NCBI GenBank assembly: GCA_944380765.1
Contig: CALWIO010000002.1
Coordinates: forward strand, 115,149 to 179,148
DNA: 64,000 bases
DNA from: an uncultured Clostridia bacterium
Lineage (GTDB): Bacteria > Bacillota > Clostridia > Oscillospirales > Acutalibacteraceae
Direction: 5' to 3'
Below are positions 16,087 through 25,364 of this stretch, one piece after another. The stretch's first letter is position 1. Every line of letters begins with the position of its first letter. The position numbers were made by a program, and so were the translations under genes. The notes beneath the pieces were generated by a model. It was given only the letters and a program-made list of their open reading frames with translations, ran no database searches and had not been told where the DNA came from.

Positions 16087-18425
16087 TGCGCTCACAGATT
16101 TGTGAATTAAGAGATAAAATAATATTAAAAGAATTTTGGAGAATGAATGATATGCAGTTAAAAGCGGTCTTATCGGTTGACGGACCGCTTTTAATTCTTG
16201 CGGGAGCGGGTAGCGGAAAAACAACGGTGCTTGTCAACAGAATTGCGAATATAATGAAATTCGGCAAAGCCTATAAGTCGGATAAAATTTACGCTCAGGT
16301 TGATGAAAATACCCTTTCGTTAATGGAAAAATATTACGAAGGCGACGAGTCGGTATATGAAAGCATAAAAGGCGTGCTGGCTGTTGACACGCCCAAGCCG
16401 TGGGAAATACTGGCTTTTACCTTTACCAATAAGGCCGCGAATGAGTTTAAAGAAAGGCTGGCGCTGAGAATCGGCGAGCCTGCCAACGATATATGGGCAG
16501 GCACATTCCACTCGGTATGCGTAAGAATTTTACGCAGGAACGCCGAGCTTTTAGGCTTTTCAAAGCATTTTACCATTTATGATACTGATGACAGCAAACG
16601 GGTTATTAAAGAATGTCAGCGCCTTTTAAATATTGACGATAAGTTTTTGCCGCACAAATCCATTTTAGCTGAAATAAGCAGAGCGAAGGATTCCCTTATA
16701 AGCGCTCAGGAATATTCCGAACAGTATGCCGGGAATTACCGCGAGCGTCAGGTTGCCCAGTGCTATGTAAAATATCAGAATTTGCTTAAAAACTCTGACG
16801 CTATGGACTTTGACGATATTATATTTTACACCGTTAAGCTTTTAAGCGAAAACTCAGAAGTCAGGGATTACTATCAGAGCAAGTTCAAATATGTGCTTGT
16901 TGACGAGTATCAGGACACCAACCATGCTCAGTTTGTGCTTACAAAGCTTCTTTCACAGGGCTATAATAATATATGCGTTGTCGGCGACGATGACCAGAGT
17001 ATTTATAAATTCCGGGGAGCTACCATTGAGAATATACTCAGCTTTGAAAACAATTTTGAAAATGCCGAGGTTATTCGCCTTGAACAGAATTACCGCTCAA
17101 CGCAGAATATTCTTGACGGCGCAAACGCCGTAATTGCGAACAACGAACAGCGCAAGGGAAAAGAGCTTTGGACTTCTAACGGCGAGGGCGAAAAAATTCA
17201 GCTTAACACGCTTGACGACGAGTTTTCCGAAGGAAAGTTTATATGTGACGAAATTATGCGACTTATGGGAGAAGGCAGAAAATTCAGCGATTTTGCCGTG
17301 CTTTACCGTATGAATTCCATGTCGAACTCCGTGGAGCGCTCGCTTGTAAGAAGCGGTATTCCGTACAGGATTATCGGCGGTCATAAATTCTATGAAAGAA
17401 TGGAAATCAAGGACGCGTTAGCCTATCTTTCAGTTATCGCAAATCATGATGACAATTTAAGATTTGAAAGAATAATAAATGTGCCAAAAAGGGGAATCGG
17501 CGCTGTTACCGTAAACGCCGCGAAAGAAATAGCTGACGCGCTTTCAGTAAGCCTTTTTACGGTTTTTGAAACCGCCGACGAATACGAAAAGCTTAAAAGA
17601 AGCGCGCCTAAAATGATGGAATTCGCAAGGCTTATTTCAGGTTTTTCGGACTTGCTTGAAAGGGAGTCGCCGTCCTCGGTATTTCTTTCAATGCTTGATG
17701 AAACCGGCTACAAGCAGTCGCTTGCCGCCGACCGTGAGCACCTTGAAGACAGACTTATGAACCTTGACGAATTAAATTCCAACCTTATAAAGTTTAAAGA
17801 GGAAAATCCTGAGGGAGAGCTTTCCGACTTTTTGGAAGAAGTCGCCTTAATGACAGATATTGACAATTACAACAGCGAAAGTGATACCGTTGTTTTAATG
17901 ACTCTCCATTCCTCAAAAGGTCTTGAATTTCCTGTTGTGTTTATTCCCGGACTTGAAGAGGGTATTTTCCCGGGCATTCAATCGATGTATGACCCGTCAG
18001 AAATCGAGGAGGAGCGGCGCCTCGCCTATGTAGGCATCACAAGGGCAAAGGAAAAACTTTATCTTTTGAACACCCGTTCCCGAATGGTTTTCGGCTCAAC
18101 AAAATACAATCCTCCGTCAAGATTTTTAACGGAACTTCCGCCCGACTGCTGCCACAGCCTTGTTATGCCGTCTAAGCCTGTACGCAGGCAAAACGATTAT
18201 AAACAGCCGGAAAAGAAAATTAACAGAGGTTTCACGCTCGGCGAAAAGACTAAGACCGAACGGGAAAACTTTATAATAGGCGAAGAAGTAGTTCACCGTG
18301 TGTTCGGAAAAGGAATGATTGTTTCGCTCAAACCTATGGGGAATGACATTTTAATGGAAATAGCATTTGAAAAAGTGGGTACAAAAAAAATTATGGCAAA
18401 TATGGGCGCGGTTAAAAAGGCATAA
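16086..18425 (+). CDS. pcrA: UvrD/PcrA-type superfamily 1A DNA helicase
   Basis: ATP-dependent 3'-5' helicase of 779 aa for nucleotide excision repair and replication-conflict resolution. SF1 motifs are clear: LILAGAGSGKTT (Walker A), AFTFTNKAA, DEYQDTN (Walker B), GDDDQSIYKFRGA, LEQNYRS, TLHSSKGLEFPVVF and VGITRAKEKLYL. The C-terminal PcrA/UvrD tail contains a Tudor-like VVHRVFGKGMIVS segment. The start at 16086 overlaps the preceding stop (TAATG) behind GGAG. An internal ATG at 16143 is possible, but the N-terminal extension resembles that of clostridial relatives. Confidence 0.94.
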   Translation: MRSQICELRDKIILKEFWRMNDMQLKAVLSVDGPLLILAGAGSGKTTVLVNRIANIMKFGKAYKSDKIYAQVDENTLSLMEKYYEGDESVYESIKGVLAVDTPKPWEILAFTFTNKAANEFKERLALRIGEPANDIWAGTFHSVCVRILRRNAELLGFSKHFTIYDTDDSKRVIKECQRLLNIDDKFLPHKSILAEISRAKDSLISAQEYSEQYAGNYRERQVAQCYVKYQNLLKNSDAMDFDDIIFYTVKLLSENSEVRDYYQSKFKYVLVDEYQDTNHAQFVLTKLLSQGYNNICVVGDDDQSIYKFRGATIENILSFENNFENAEVIRLEQNYRSTQNILDGANAVIANNEQRKGKELWTSNGEGEKIQLNTLDDEFSEGKFICDEIMRLMGEGRKFSDFAVLYRMNSMSNSVERSLVRSGIPYRIIGGHKFYERMEIKDALAYLSVIANHDDNLRFERIINVPKRGIGAVTVNAAKEIADALSVSLFTVFETADEYEKLKRSAPKMMEFARLISGFSDLLERESPSSVFLSMLDETGYKQSLAADREHLEDRLMNLDELNSNLIKFKEENPEGELSDFLEEVALMTDIDNYNSESDTVVLMTLHSSKGLEFPVVFIPGLEEGIFPGIQSMYDPSEIEEERRLAYVGITRAKEKLYLLNTRSRMVFGSTKYNPPSRFLTELPPDCCHSLVMPSKPVRRQNDYKQPEKKINRGFTLGEKTKTERENFIIGEEVVHRVFGKGMIVSLKPMGNDILMEIAFEKVGTKKIMANMGAVKKA

Positions 18426-18454
18426 AAAAGGACGGGATAAGACCCGTCTTTTTT
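18424..18454. terminator. Bidirectional intrinsic terminator
   Basis: GACGGG (18431-18436) pairs with CCCGTC (18443-18448) across a 6-base loop, extended by an A-run on the left and a T-run on the right. It ends pcrA on the plus strand and the CoA-disulfide reductase gene on the minus strand. Confidence 0.9.
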
Positions 18455-20147
18455 ATTTTCCGTCTGCTCCGCAGGGAAGCGTAAATTCGCAGGCGGTTTT
18501 TTCGCTTTCAATCATTTCATAAAATCTGTATCCGCCGGCAAAGTTGTAACAGTCAAAGCCATTTTGCGTGAGTATGCGGCAGGCAATATAGCTTCTCAGT
18601 CCGCTTTGACACATAACATAAATTTTTTTGTTTTGCGGTATTTCAGAAATTCTTTTTCTTATTTCGTCAACAGGTATGTTTACAAACCCCTCAGCGCAGC
18701 CGCCCGCGTACTCAGACGGCGTTCTCGCGTCAAGCAAAAAGGCGTTTTCATCGCTCTGTACGGAATTTAAATCGTTGTAGCTGAACGGTTTGACCTTTCC
18801 GGTAAGGATATTTTCAATCATAAATCCAGCCATATTGACAGGGTCTTTAGCCGATGAATACGGAGGAGCGTAGGCGAGTTCAAGTTCGCTGAGAGCGGAA
18901 GCCTTAATTTTACCCCGTATAGCCGCGGCAATTACATCAATTCTCTTATCAACGCCGTCATAGCCTACAATCTGCGCGCCGAGAATACTGTCGGTTTGCT
19001 TGTCAAAAACAACTTTCATCGTCATAATTTTTCCGCCGGGATAGTACGATGCGTGCGAAGCCGGTGAGAGCACAACACTTTCACAGTCAAGACCGAGCGC
19101 CTTTGCCGTTGTTTCGTTGATACCGGTTGAAGCCGCCGTCATTTCAAACAGTTTTAAAACTGAGGAACCCTGCGAGCCTTTATACTCGCTTTTAATATTG
19201 CAGATGTTGTCAGCCGCTATTCTTCCTTGTTTATTAGCAGGACCCGCCAGAGAAACAAGGGCTTTTTTGCCTGTGATATAGTGTTCCACTTCCACCGCGT
19301 CACCGACAGCGTATATATCCTTACACGAGGTTTCCATTCTTTCGTTAACAATAATACTGCCTTTAACTCCGAGCTTTAATCCGGCGTCCTTGGCTATGGC
19401 TGTATCAGGAGTTACGCCAACAGACATAATTACTATATCGGCGCAAATTTTTCTGCCTTTATCGGTAAAAACCGAAATTTTTTCGTTTTCTTCCATAAAA
19501 GCAGTAACGGCAGTATTCAGTAGAAGGTCAATTCCTCTGCGTTTTATAAGACCGTGAAGCTGGCAAGCCATATCATAGTCAAACGGCGCTAAAACATGGT
19601 CGGCGAATTCAATTAAAGTTACTTTAATCCCGGTTTCCGCAAGATTTTCCGCAGCTTCAAGACCTATGAATCCGGCGCCTATAACAACCGCAGTCTGTGG
19701 TTTTTCAAAATTCAGATAATTTTTGATTTTGAATGTGTCCTCAACTGTTCTGAGTGTAAAAATCTTTCCGCTGTCAACGCCGTCGAGAGGGGGTACGGCG
19801 GCTTTCGCGCCGGGAGAAAGTATCAGCTTGTCATAGCTTTCATCAAAACACTCTCCGTTTTTCAGGTTTTTAACGGTTACGGTTTTTATATCAGGGTTGA
19901 TTTTTACAACCTCATGATTTACTCTGACATCAATGTTAAATCTGCTTTTGAATGATTGCGGCGATTGCAGGGTAAGCTCTTCTTTGTCGGTTATTATACC
20001 GCCAATATAGTAGGGAAGTCCGCAGTTTGCGTAAGAAATATATCCCGAACGCTCAAAAATAACAATTTCCGCGTTTTCATCAAGTCTGCGCAGCCGCGCG
20101 GCTGCCGAGGCGCCTCCTGCGACACCGCCAACAATAACAGTTTTCAT
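18453..20147 (-). CDS. CoA-disulfide reductase-like flavoprotein with C-terminal rhodanese domain
   Basis: FAD- and NAD(P)H-dependent oxidoreductase of 564 aa with the single-cysteine class motif SYANCGLPYY (Cys42). It binds FAD via GGVAGGASAAARLRR and NAD(P) via VIGAGFIGLEAAENL, and has the FAD-contacting Asp in IYAVGDAVEV. A dimerisation domain follows, then a rhodanese domain with the active-site loop CQSGLRS. This fusion is the CoADR-RHD type, known to reduce CoA persulfides, polysulfides or CoA disulfide. I start at ATG 20147 behind AAGGAG; the frame extends to 20264 but lacks a signal there. It is the last gene of a minus-strand run, just after the NifX-like gene. Confidence 0.92.
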   Translation of the reverse strand: MKTVIVGGVAGGASAAARLRRLDENAEIVIFERSGYISYANCGLPYYIGGIITDKEELTLQSPQSFKSRFNIDVRVNHEVVKINPDIKTVTVKNLKNGECFDESYDKLILSPGAKAAVPPLDGVDSGKIFTLRTVEDTFKIKNYLNFEKPQTAVVIGAGFIGLEAAENLAETGIKVTLIEFADHVLAPFDYDMACQLHGLIKRRGIDLLLNTAVTAFMEENEKISVFTDKGRKICADIVIMSVGVTPDTAIAKDAGLKLGVKGSIIVNERMETSCKDIYAVGDAVEVEHYITGKKALVSLAGPANKQGRIAADNICNIKSEYKGSQGSSVLKLFEMTAASTGINETTAKALGLDCESVVLSPASHASYYPGGKIMTMKVVFDKQTDSILGAQIVGYDGVDKRIDVIAAAIRGKIKASALSELELAYAPPYSSAKDPVNMAGFMIENILTGKVKPFSYNDLNSVQSDENAFLLDARTPSEYAGGCAEGFVNIPVDEIRKRISEIPQNKKIYVMCQSGLRSYIACRILTQNGFDCYNFAGGYRFYEMIESEKTACEFTLPCGADGK

Positions 20148-20157
20148 AAATCGCTCC

Positions 20158-20538
20158 TTATTTGCAGGTGTGTTCACCGCATTTATGCTCGCTGCCTTCA
20201 TGGGAGTGATGACTGCATGCCACATCGGGATTAAACAGAAGCTTCCCTTTGAGCAAATCGTCAACAGCTTTGTCGGCGCTGCCGCTTACTCCTCCGAACA
20301 GTCTTATTTTGGCGTCTGCGAGGGCGTTTTTAGCTCCCGCGCCTATACCTCCGCAAATAAGTATGTCAACTCCGCGCTGTTTTAAGAAATCCGCAAGCGC
20401 TCCGTGACCGCTTCCGTTTGTGTCAACAACCGCTGAATTTAAAATGCCGCCGTCGCCGGTTTCGTAAATTTTGAATTTTTCCGTATGTCCGAAATGCTGG
20501 AATATCATTCCGTTATCATAAGTTACGGCAATTTTCAT
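20158..20538 (-). CDS. NifX/NifB-type dinitrogenase cofactor-family protein with metal-binding tail
   Basis: A 126-aa protein of the dinitrogenase iron-molybdenum cofactor family (MTH1175-like): MKIAVTYDNGMIFQHFGHTEKF, then GHGALADFL and DILICGGIGAGAKNAL. The last 20 or so residues are rich in His and Cys (CSHHSHEGSEHKCGEHTCK), a likely metal site. No nitrogenase genes are near, so a role in iron-sulfur or metal handling in the cytoplasm is more likely than FeMo-cofactor synthesis. I start at ATG 20538 behind AAAGGAG. The stop codon overlaps the ribosome-binding site of the CoA-disulfide reductase gene, which ties the two together. Confidence 0.85.
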   Translation of the reverse strand: MKIAVTYDNGMIFQHFGHTEKFKIYETGDGGILNSAVVDTNGSGHGALADFLKQRGVDILICGGIGAGAKNALADAKIRLFGGVSGSADKAVDDLLKGKLLFNPDVACSHHSHEGSEHKCGEHTCK

Positions 20539-20551
20539 AATATAATCTCCT

Positions 20552-21733
20552 TTAAATATCCAAAAACGGATTTTCAATATTTGACTGGCTTACATCAATA
20601 ACCTCGCGCTGCTGATTGTACCGATAAAAGCTCAGTATCAGGCCTATCGCAAAATAAATTGAAATATTCGAGGAACCTCCGGCGCTGAAAAAGGGAAGAG
20701 TAATTCCTATAACCGGTAAAAGCATTAAGCACATTCCCACATTGATTATAACCTGACCGGCAATCATGGCGGCGACTCCGTAGCACATAACTTTTGTTTT
20801 GCCGCTGCGGTCGTGCCTGCCGGTCATGATTATTCTTAAAACTATTGATGTCAGAAGCAGAAGCACCAGAATACAGCCGACAAGACCGAGCTCTTCGCCT
20901 ACAACCGAAAAAATCATATCGTTTTCGCTTTCGGGAATGGCGTTTGGCTGCTGAGTAAGAGTGCCGTTAAAAAGCCCCTGACCGGTAAGCCCGCCGCTTC
21001 CTATTGCCGTCATACCGCGTTCCTGCTGATAGATAATGTCCGGATAAAGGTCCGGATATATCAAGGCCAAAAATCTTTCTTTTTGAATATTGTCAAACAG
21101 AAAAATCCACGCAAGTGGAGCCGCCGCAACAAGCGAAATAATTCCTGCCGCAAAATATCCCCAGTGCAGACCGCCCATAAACAGCATTATGACCGCAATT
21201 ATCATAAATACAAGCGAAGAACCCATGTCGCCCGATTTTATTACCAGTAAAACCGGAACAGCAGCGTGAACTGCGAGCTGAACAATAGACAGGGGGTGGT
21301 TTATATTGTTTTTGAGTTTTTCAATATGCACTCCGAAAGTGATTATGAAGCCTATTTTAACGATTTCGGAAGGCTGAAAGAACAATCCGCCTATTTTAAG
21401 CCATGTTTTCGCGTCCGGTCTTTCCTGTGGGCCGACTCCGAAGAAAAAAGTAATAATCATTATACCTACGCAGAAAACGGCTATAAGCGGCCAGAGTTTA
21501 AAAATAAACTCATAGTCAATCATAGATATTATCAACGCAATAATAACTCCGGCGCTTGCGGCGGCCGCCATAACAATAAAGTCACGGCTAAAACGGCTTC
21601 CCTCGGGAGCAGTCCACAAAGTAGCGCTCAGAACGCAGACAGAGCCGAACGCCGAAGCCGCAATACAAAGAATAAGCAGAATTTTGTCGGTTTCCTTTAT
21701 AAAATTTTTTATACTTCTTAAAACTGTTTTCAT
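20552..21733 (-). CDS. rodA: SEDS-family peptidoglycan polymerase (RodA/FtsW)
   Basis: Polytopic membrane glycosyltransferase of 393 aa that polymerises lipid II. It has about ten hydrophobic segments and the SEDS signature elements: KTWLKIGGLFFQPSEIVKI, a large extracellular loop with GSGGLTGQGLFNGT, and EELGLVG (with ENDMIFSVVGEE). Near the end comes LPVIGITLPFFSAGGSS. The IGSGGLTGQG and DMIFSVVGEELG features favour RodA over FtsW. The ATG overlaps the stop of the DUF4091 gene by 4 bases, and the NifX-like gene follows 13 bases downstream. Confidence 0.93.
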   Translation of the reverse strand: MKTVLRSIKNFIKETDKILLILCIAASAFGSVCVLSATLWTAPEGSRFSRDFIVMAAAASAGVIIALIISMIDYEFIFKLWPLIAVFCVGIMIITFFFGVGPQERPDAKTWLKIGGLFFQPSEIVKIGFIITFGVHIEKLKNNINHPLSIVQLAVHAAVPVLLVIKSGDMGSSLVFMIIAVIMLFMGGLHWGYFAAGIISLVAAAPLAWIFLFDNIQKERFLALIYPDLYPDIIYQQERGMTAIGSGGLTGQGLFNGTLTQQPNAIPESENDMIFSVVGEELGLVGCILVLLLLTSIVLRIIMTGRHDRSGKTKVMCYGVAAMIAGQVIINVGMCLMLLPVIGITLPFFSAGGSSNISIYFAIGLILSFYRYNQQREVIDVSQSNIENPFLDI

Positions 21734-23379
21734 ATCTGCTCACCGCGGCATTTTTCTTTTATTGCCTGATTAACTTTTTCCCTTACGCGTAAAAGCCAGT
21801 CATCACTATGAGGATAGTTGCTGAATGTCAGGTTATATTTACCGTTTTCCTCGATAATATTCATTACATATTCCTTATCGGTCAGTTTTTCAAGCGCTTT
21901 AAATGCAGCCATGTCCTGTAACGCGTCATAAAAAACTTTAAGTCTCAGCGAGCAGTATGCTGTTCCGTCTTTTGCTGGATATACCACAAAGCTGTCACCA
22001 GAAGGAAATTTGCCGCCCGCGTCCGTTACTTTAAAGGGGTCAATAAGCGCTTTTGAGTACTGTGTATAATAAAAGTTGTAACCCCAGTGCAAAAAGCCTT
22101 TTACGGCGTATTTATACAACTGGCAGCCAAGTACACGATTGCGAAGAGAGGAGTTGCAGAAAAATCTGTTAGAAACATATTTTTTATGCTGTGAGCTGCA
22201 ATAATATGTCCAAAGCTCGTCGGTTTTGCCTATAAATTTTTCAATATGGTCACTTGAGGGCACAGGCTGAGTTACAATTTTAAGCTTGTAAAATGTGTAG
22301 TCCGAAAGAGCGTCAATAATTTTATACTCGGGGAAAAGCCTGTGTATTGTCTTTGAGGCTTTAGCGTAAGTATAAATTGCAGTGAAAAACGGCTCGTCAC
22401 TGACATGAAGTATAATTTTGTCGCGAAGTTTTCTGTCGGACACAAATTTTTTAAACTCAACAGAAAACGCCGTGAGAAAGTCCTTGTACTCCTTTGAGGA
22501 CGCCCGCGTATTCCAGCCGAAAATCTGTTTTACCTCTCCGTTTACATCGGCGATGATTTTAGGAGCGTGCGCAGCGCCCCACTGAGTATAAAAATGGGAA
22601 ATTTCAAAATATTCAATACCGCAGCTTTGCGCTAAATTTATCCATTTATCAAGCTTCTCAAAATTAAAAGCGTATTTTTTGCCGTCATAGCTTATTTCCA
22701 CAAGCTGAACGGTCGGACGTTCTCCGCCCTTCTGCGTGTCCAGCGGGGGAGTAAAAACAGGAGTCAGGACACAGTTCATTCCGTGCTCTGCGGCAGTTTT
22801 CAAAAAATTCTCGGTAACACGCCAATACTCATCCGAAAAAGCCTTGAAATTATAATAGGACATAAGGCAATCGGTATAAAACCACGAGGTGTATATAAAT
22901 CCGTCAAAGTCCGGTTCACAGTCAATTATTTCTGCGCTGATATGTACCTCATAAGTAAAACCGGAGTTGTCAAACTTAACCGTAACTCCGTATTGACCGG
23001 CAGACGTTTTCCCGGCGTCAATCTCAACCCAGAGAACATTTAAGCCTTTCTTAAAATCAATAGCGCTGTTGACACCAACGGGCATCAGCAAATCGGGATA
23101 ATATCCGTCAGCGCTGTATCTGAAATAATCGTCGCAGTCCTTTTTCTGCATAGGAAAATCGGAATGAACCATCACAACTTTATAAATATTTATATTTTTA
23201 ATTTCAGAGAAAACGCTTATTTCCGAAGAAAAATCATCATCGCATTCCAAAGCTATTTGAAAGGACTTCCTTTCACCTTTAAGCATTGAAACTGCGCTGT
23301 ATTCCTTATCGGGAATATTGTCGCCGTTATAAAGTTTTTCAAGTGAAGACATAGCCTTAATTTTAACATTCAGAGCCAA
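21730..23379 (-). CDS. DUF4091-domain glycoside-hydrolase-like protein
   Basis: A 549-aa cytoplasmic-looking protein without a signal peptide. It resembles the DUF4091 family: an N-terminal beta-sandwich-like part (about 1-145), then a TIM-barrel-like region with GFIYTSWFYTDCL, IEYFEISHFYTQWG and IILHVSDEPFF, where acidic residues could be catalytic. A final helical part with GFLHWGYNFYY follows. Substrate and chemistry are unknown to me. The TTG at 23379 follows GAGGTG; an in-frame GTG at 23388 lies within that site. Its stop overlaps the rodA start by 4 bases, so translation is coupled. Confidence 0.78.
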   Translation of the reverse strand: MALNVKIKAMSSLEKLYNGDNIPDKEYSAVSMLKGERKSFQIALECDDDFSSEISVFSEIKNINIYKVVMVHSDFPMQKKDCDDYFRYSADGYYPDLLMPVGVNSAIDFKKGLNVLWVEIDAGKTSAGQYGVTVKFDNSGFTYEVHISAEIIDCEPDFDGFIYTSWFYTDCLMSYYNFKAFSDEYWRVTENFLKTAAEHGMNCVLTPVFTPPLDTQKGGERPTVQLVEISYDGKKYAFNFEKLDKWINLAQSCGIEYFEISHFYTQWGAAHAPKIIADVNGEVKQIFGWNTRASSKEYKDFLTAFSVEFKKFVSDRKLRDKIILHVSDEPFFTAIYTYAKASKTIHRLFPEYKIIDALSDYTFYKLKIVTQPVPSSDHIEKFIGKTDELWTYYCSSQHKKYVSNRFFCNSSLRNRVLGCQLYKYAVKGFLHWGYNFYYTQYSKALIDPFKVTDAGGKFPSGDSFVVYPAKDGTAYCSLRLKVFYDALQDMAAFKALEKLTDKEYVMNIIEENGKYNLTFSNYPHSDDWLLRVREKVNQAIKEKCRGEQI

Positions 23380-23404
23380 TTTTAACACCTCGCTTAGCTA
23401 TTTA

Positions 23405-23433
23405 ATTTTAGCCTAATTTAACTGTTTTGTAAA
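23405..23433 (-). promoter_or_regulatory. Promoter of the DUF4091-rodA operon
   Basis: Minus-strand TTTACA (plus-strand 23428-23433), a 17-base spacer and TAAAAT (23405-23410), 26 bases before the start. It is divergent from the typA promoter. Confidence 0.65.
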
Positions 23434-23465
23434 GATATACGGCTATATTTTTGTGTTTTTTATTA

Positions 23466-23494
23466 TTGCTAAAACAGGCGGGCAGTTGTATAAT
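23466..23494 (+). promoter_or_regulatory. Promoter of typA
   Basis: TTGCTA (23466-23471), a 17-base spacer and a perfect TATAAT (23489-23494) lie 31 bases before the typA start. Confidence 0.65.
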
Positions 23495-23525
23495 ATTTAT
23501 GATAATTTTAACGAAGGTGAATGTT

Positions 23526-25346
23526 TTGAAAAAAAGAGAAGATGTCAGAAATATCGCTATAATTGCGCATGTTGACCACGGCAAAACAACTCTTGTTGAC
23601 GAGCTGCTTAAACAAAGCGGAATTTTCAGACAAAACGAGGTCGTTCAGGAGCGGGTAATGGACTCAAACGACCTGGAAAGAGAAAGAGGCATTACAATTC
23701 TTTCAAAAAACACTTCCGTTCACTATAACGGAATAAAAATAAATATTGTTGACACTCCCGGACACGCTGATTTCGGCGGCGAGGTTGAAAGAATTCTTAC
23801 CATGGTTGACGGCGTTTTGCTGCTCGTTGACGCTTTTGAGGGATGTATGCCGCAGACCAGATTCGTGCTGAAAAAAGCCCTCGGCTTAGATAAAAAAGTT
23901 TTGGTTGTCGTAAATAAAATTGACCGTCCGGGCGCAAGACCCGACGAGGTTATCGACGAGGTTCTTGATTTATTTATTGAGCTCGGCGCCAACGATGACC
24001 AGCTTGAATTTCCCGTTATTTACGCTTCTGCAAAGGATGGCTACTCTTCGGAGAATCCTAAATCAAGAAGCGGTGATATGCGTCCTCTTTTTGACGCAAT
24101 TATTACAAATATTGAAGCACCTGAGGGTGATACGGAAGCTCCGCTTCAAGTGCTGTTTTCAAGCCTTGATTATGACGATTATATCGGCCGCATAGGAGTC
24201 GGCAGAGTTGAGCGCGGAAGAATTAACCGCAACGATTCTGTTGTTCTTTGCAAGACAGACGGCACACAGGAAAATGTTAAAATATCAAGGCTTTACCAGT
24301 TTGAGGGCTTAAAGAGAGTCGAAGTTGACACGGCGGCCGCCGGCGATATTATATGCGTTTCGGGTATAGCCGACCTTAATATAGGCGAAACAGTATGTTC
24401 GCCCGACTGCGTTGAGCCTCTGCCCTTTGTAAAAATTGACGAGCCCACCATTTCAATGAACTTTATTGTAAACGACAGTCCCTTTGCAGGCAGAGAGGGC
24501 AAATTCGTTACATCAAGAAATCTGCGCGACCGTTTGTTTAAAGAAGTTGAAACGAATGTCAGTATGCGCGTTGAGGAAACAGAGAGCACCGATACTTTTA
24601 AAGTTTCCGGACGCGGTGAGCTGCACCTTTCAATTCTTATTGAAACAATGCGCAGGCAGGGGTATGAATTTCAGGTTTCAAGACCTAAGGTAATAACAAA
24701 GGTCGAAAACGGCGTTCTTATGGAGCCTATGGAACTTTTGATTGTTGAAGTGCCGGAGGAATATGTTGGCTCGGTTATGGAAAAAATCGGTTCCAGAAAG
24801 GGAGAGCTTGAAAATATGGGTACCCGTGACGGCGGCTCTACTCATCTTGAATTTAAGATTCCGGCGCGCGGACTTATAGGCTACCGCTCAGAGTTTATGA
24901 CGGACACCAACGGAAACGGAATAATGAACAATCTTTTTGCCGGATATGAGCCGTATAAAGGTGATATTCAGACAAGAGAACGCGGCTCAATTGTCGCTCA
25001 CGAGAGCGGTGAAAGTACCGCTTACGGCCTGTTCAACACTCAGGACAGAGGCAGGCTTTTCATAGGTCCCGGAGTTCCCGTTTACGAGGGTATGATTGTA
25101 GGCGAATGTTCCAAAAACGAGGATTTGACCTGCAATATATGCAAGAAAAAGCAAATGACAAATACCCGCGCGGCAGGTTCGGACGACGCTCTCAGGCTTG
25201 TACCGCACACTGTGCTCAGCCTTGAACAGTCAATGGAATTTATAAAAGACGATGAGCTTCTTGAAGTAACACCGCACAGCATAAGACTTCGCAAAAAAAT
25301 ACTCTCAAAAGACCTCAGATTAAAGCAGCAGTTTAAGAAAAAATAA
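23526..25346 (+). CDS. typA: Ribosome-associated GTPase TypA/BipA
   Basis: Translational GTPase of 606 aa involved in 50S assembly and stress or cold growth. The G domain has AHVDHGKTTLVD (G1), RGITI (G2), DTPGHADFGGE (G3) and NKIDRPGA (G4), followed by EF-G-like domains and the BipA-specific C-terminal domain (GPGVPVYEGMIVGE). I start at TTG 23526, giving LKKREDVRNIAIIAHVDHG, the family's usual opening, behind GAAGGTGA. The frame runs upstream to 23451 but with no ribosome-binding site. The MreB-like gene follows after 18 bases. Confidence 0.96.
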   Translation: MKKREDVRNIAIIAHVDHGKTTLVDELLKQSGIFRQNEVVQERVMDSNDLERERGITILSKNTSVHYNGIKINIVDTPGHADFGGEVERILTMVDGVLLLVDAFEGCMPQTRFVLKKALGLDKKVLVVVNKIDRPGARPDEVIDEVLDLFIELGANDDQLEFPVIYASAKDGYSSENPKSRSGDMRPLFDAIITNIEAPEGDTEAPLQVLFSSLDYDDYIGRIGVGRVERGRINRNDSVVLCKTDGTQENVKISRLYQFEGLKRVEVDTAAAGDIICVSGIADLNIGETVCSPDCVEPLPFVKIDEPTISMNFIVNDSPFAGREGKFVTSRNLRDRLFKEVETNVSMRVEETESTDTFKVSGRGELHLSILIETMRRQGYEFQVSRPKVITKVENGVLMEPMELLIVEVPEEYVGSVMEKIGSRKGELENMGTRDGGSTHLEFKIPARGLIGYRSEFMTDTNGNGIMNNLFAGYEPYKGDIQTRERGSIVAHESGESTAYGLFNTQDRGRLFIGPGVPVYEGMIVGECSKNEDLTCNICKKKQMTNTRAAGSDDALRLVPHTVLSLEQSMEFIKDDELLEVTPHSIRLRKKILSKDLRLKQQFKKK

Positions 25347-25364
25347 TTTTCGGGAGCTGATACC

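Noticed and set aside
20158..20538. Nitrogenase cofactor assembly role for the NifX-like protein
   Set aside because: No nif structural or assembly genes are nearby and the family is common in non-fixing anaerobes.
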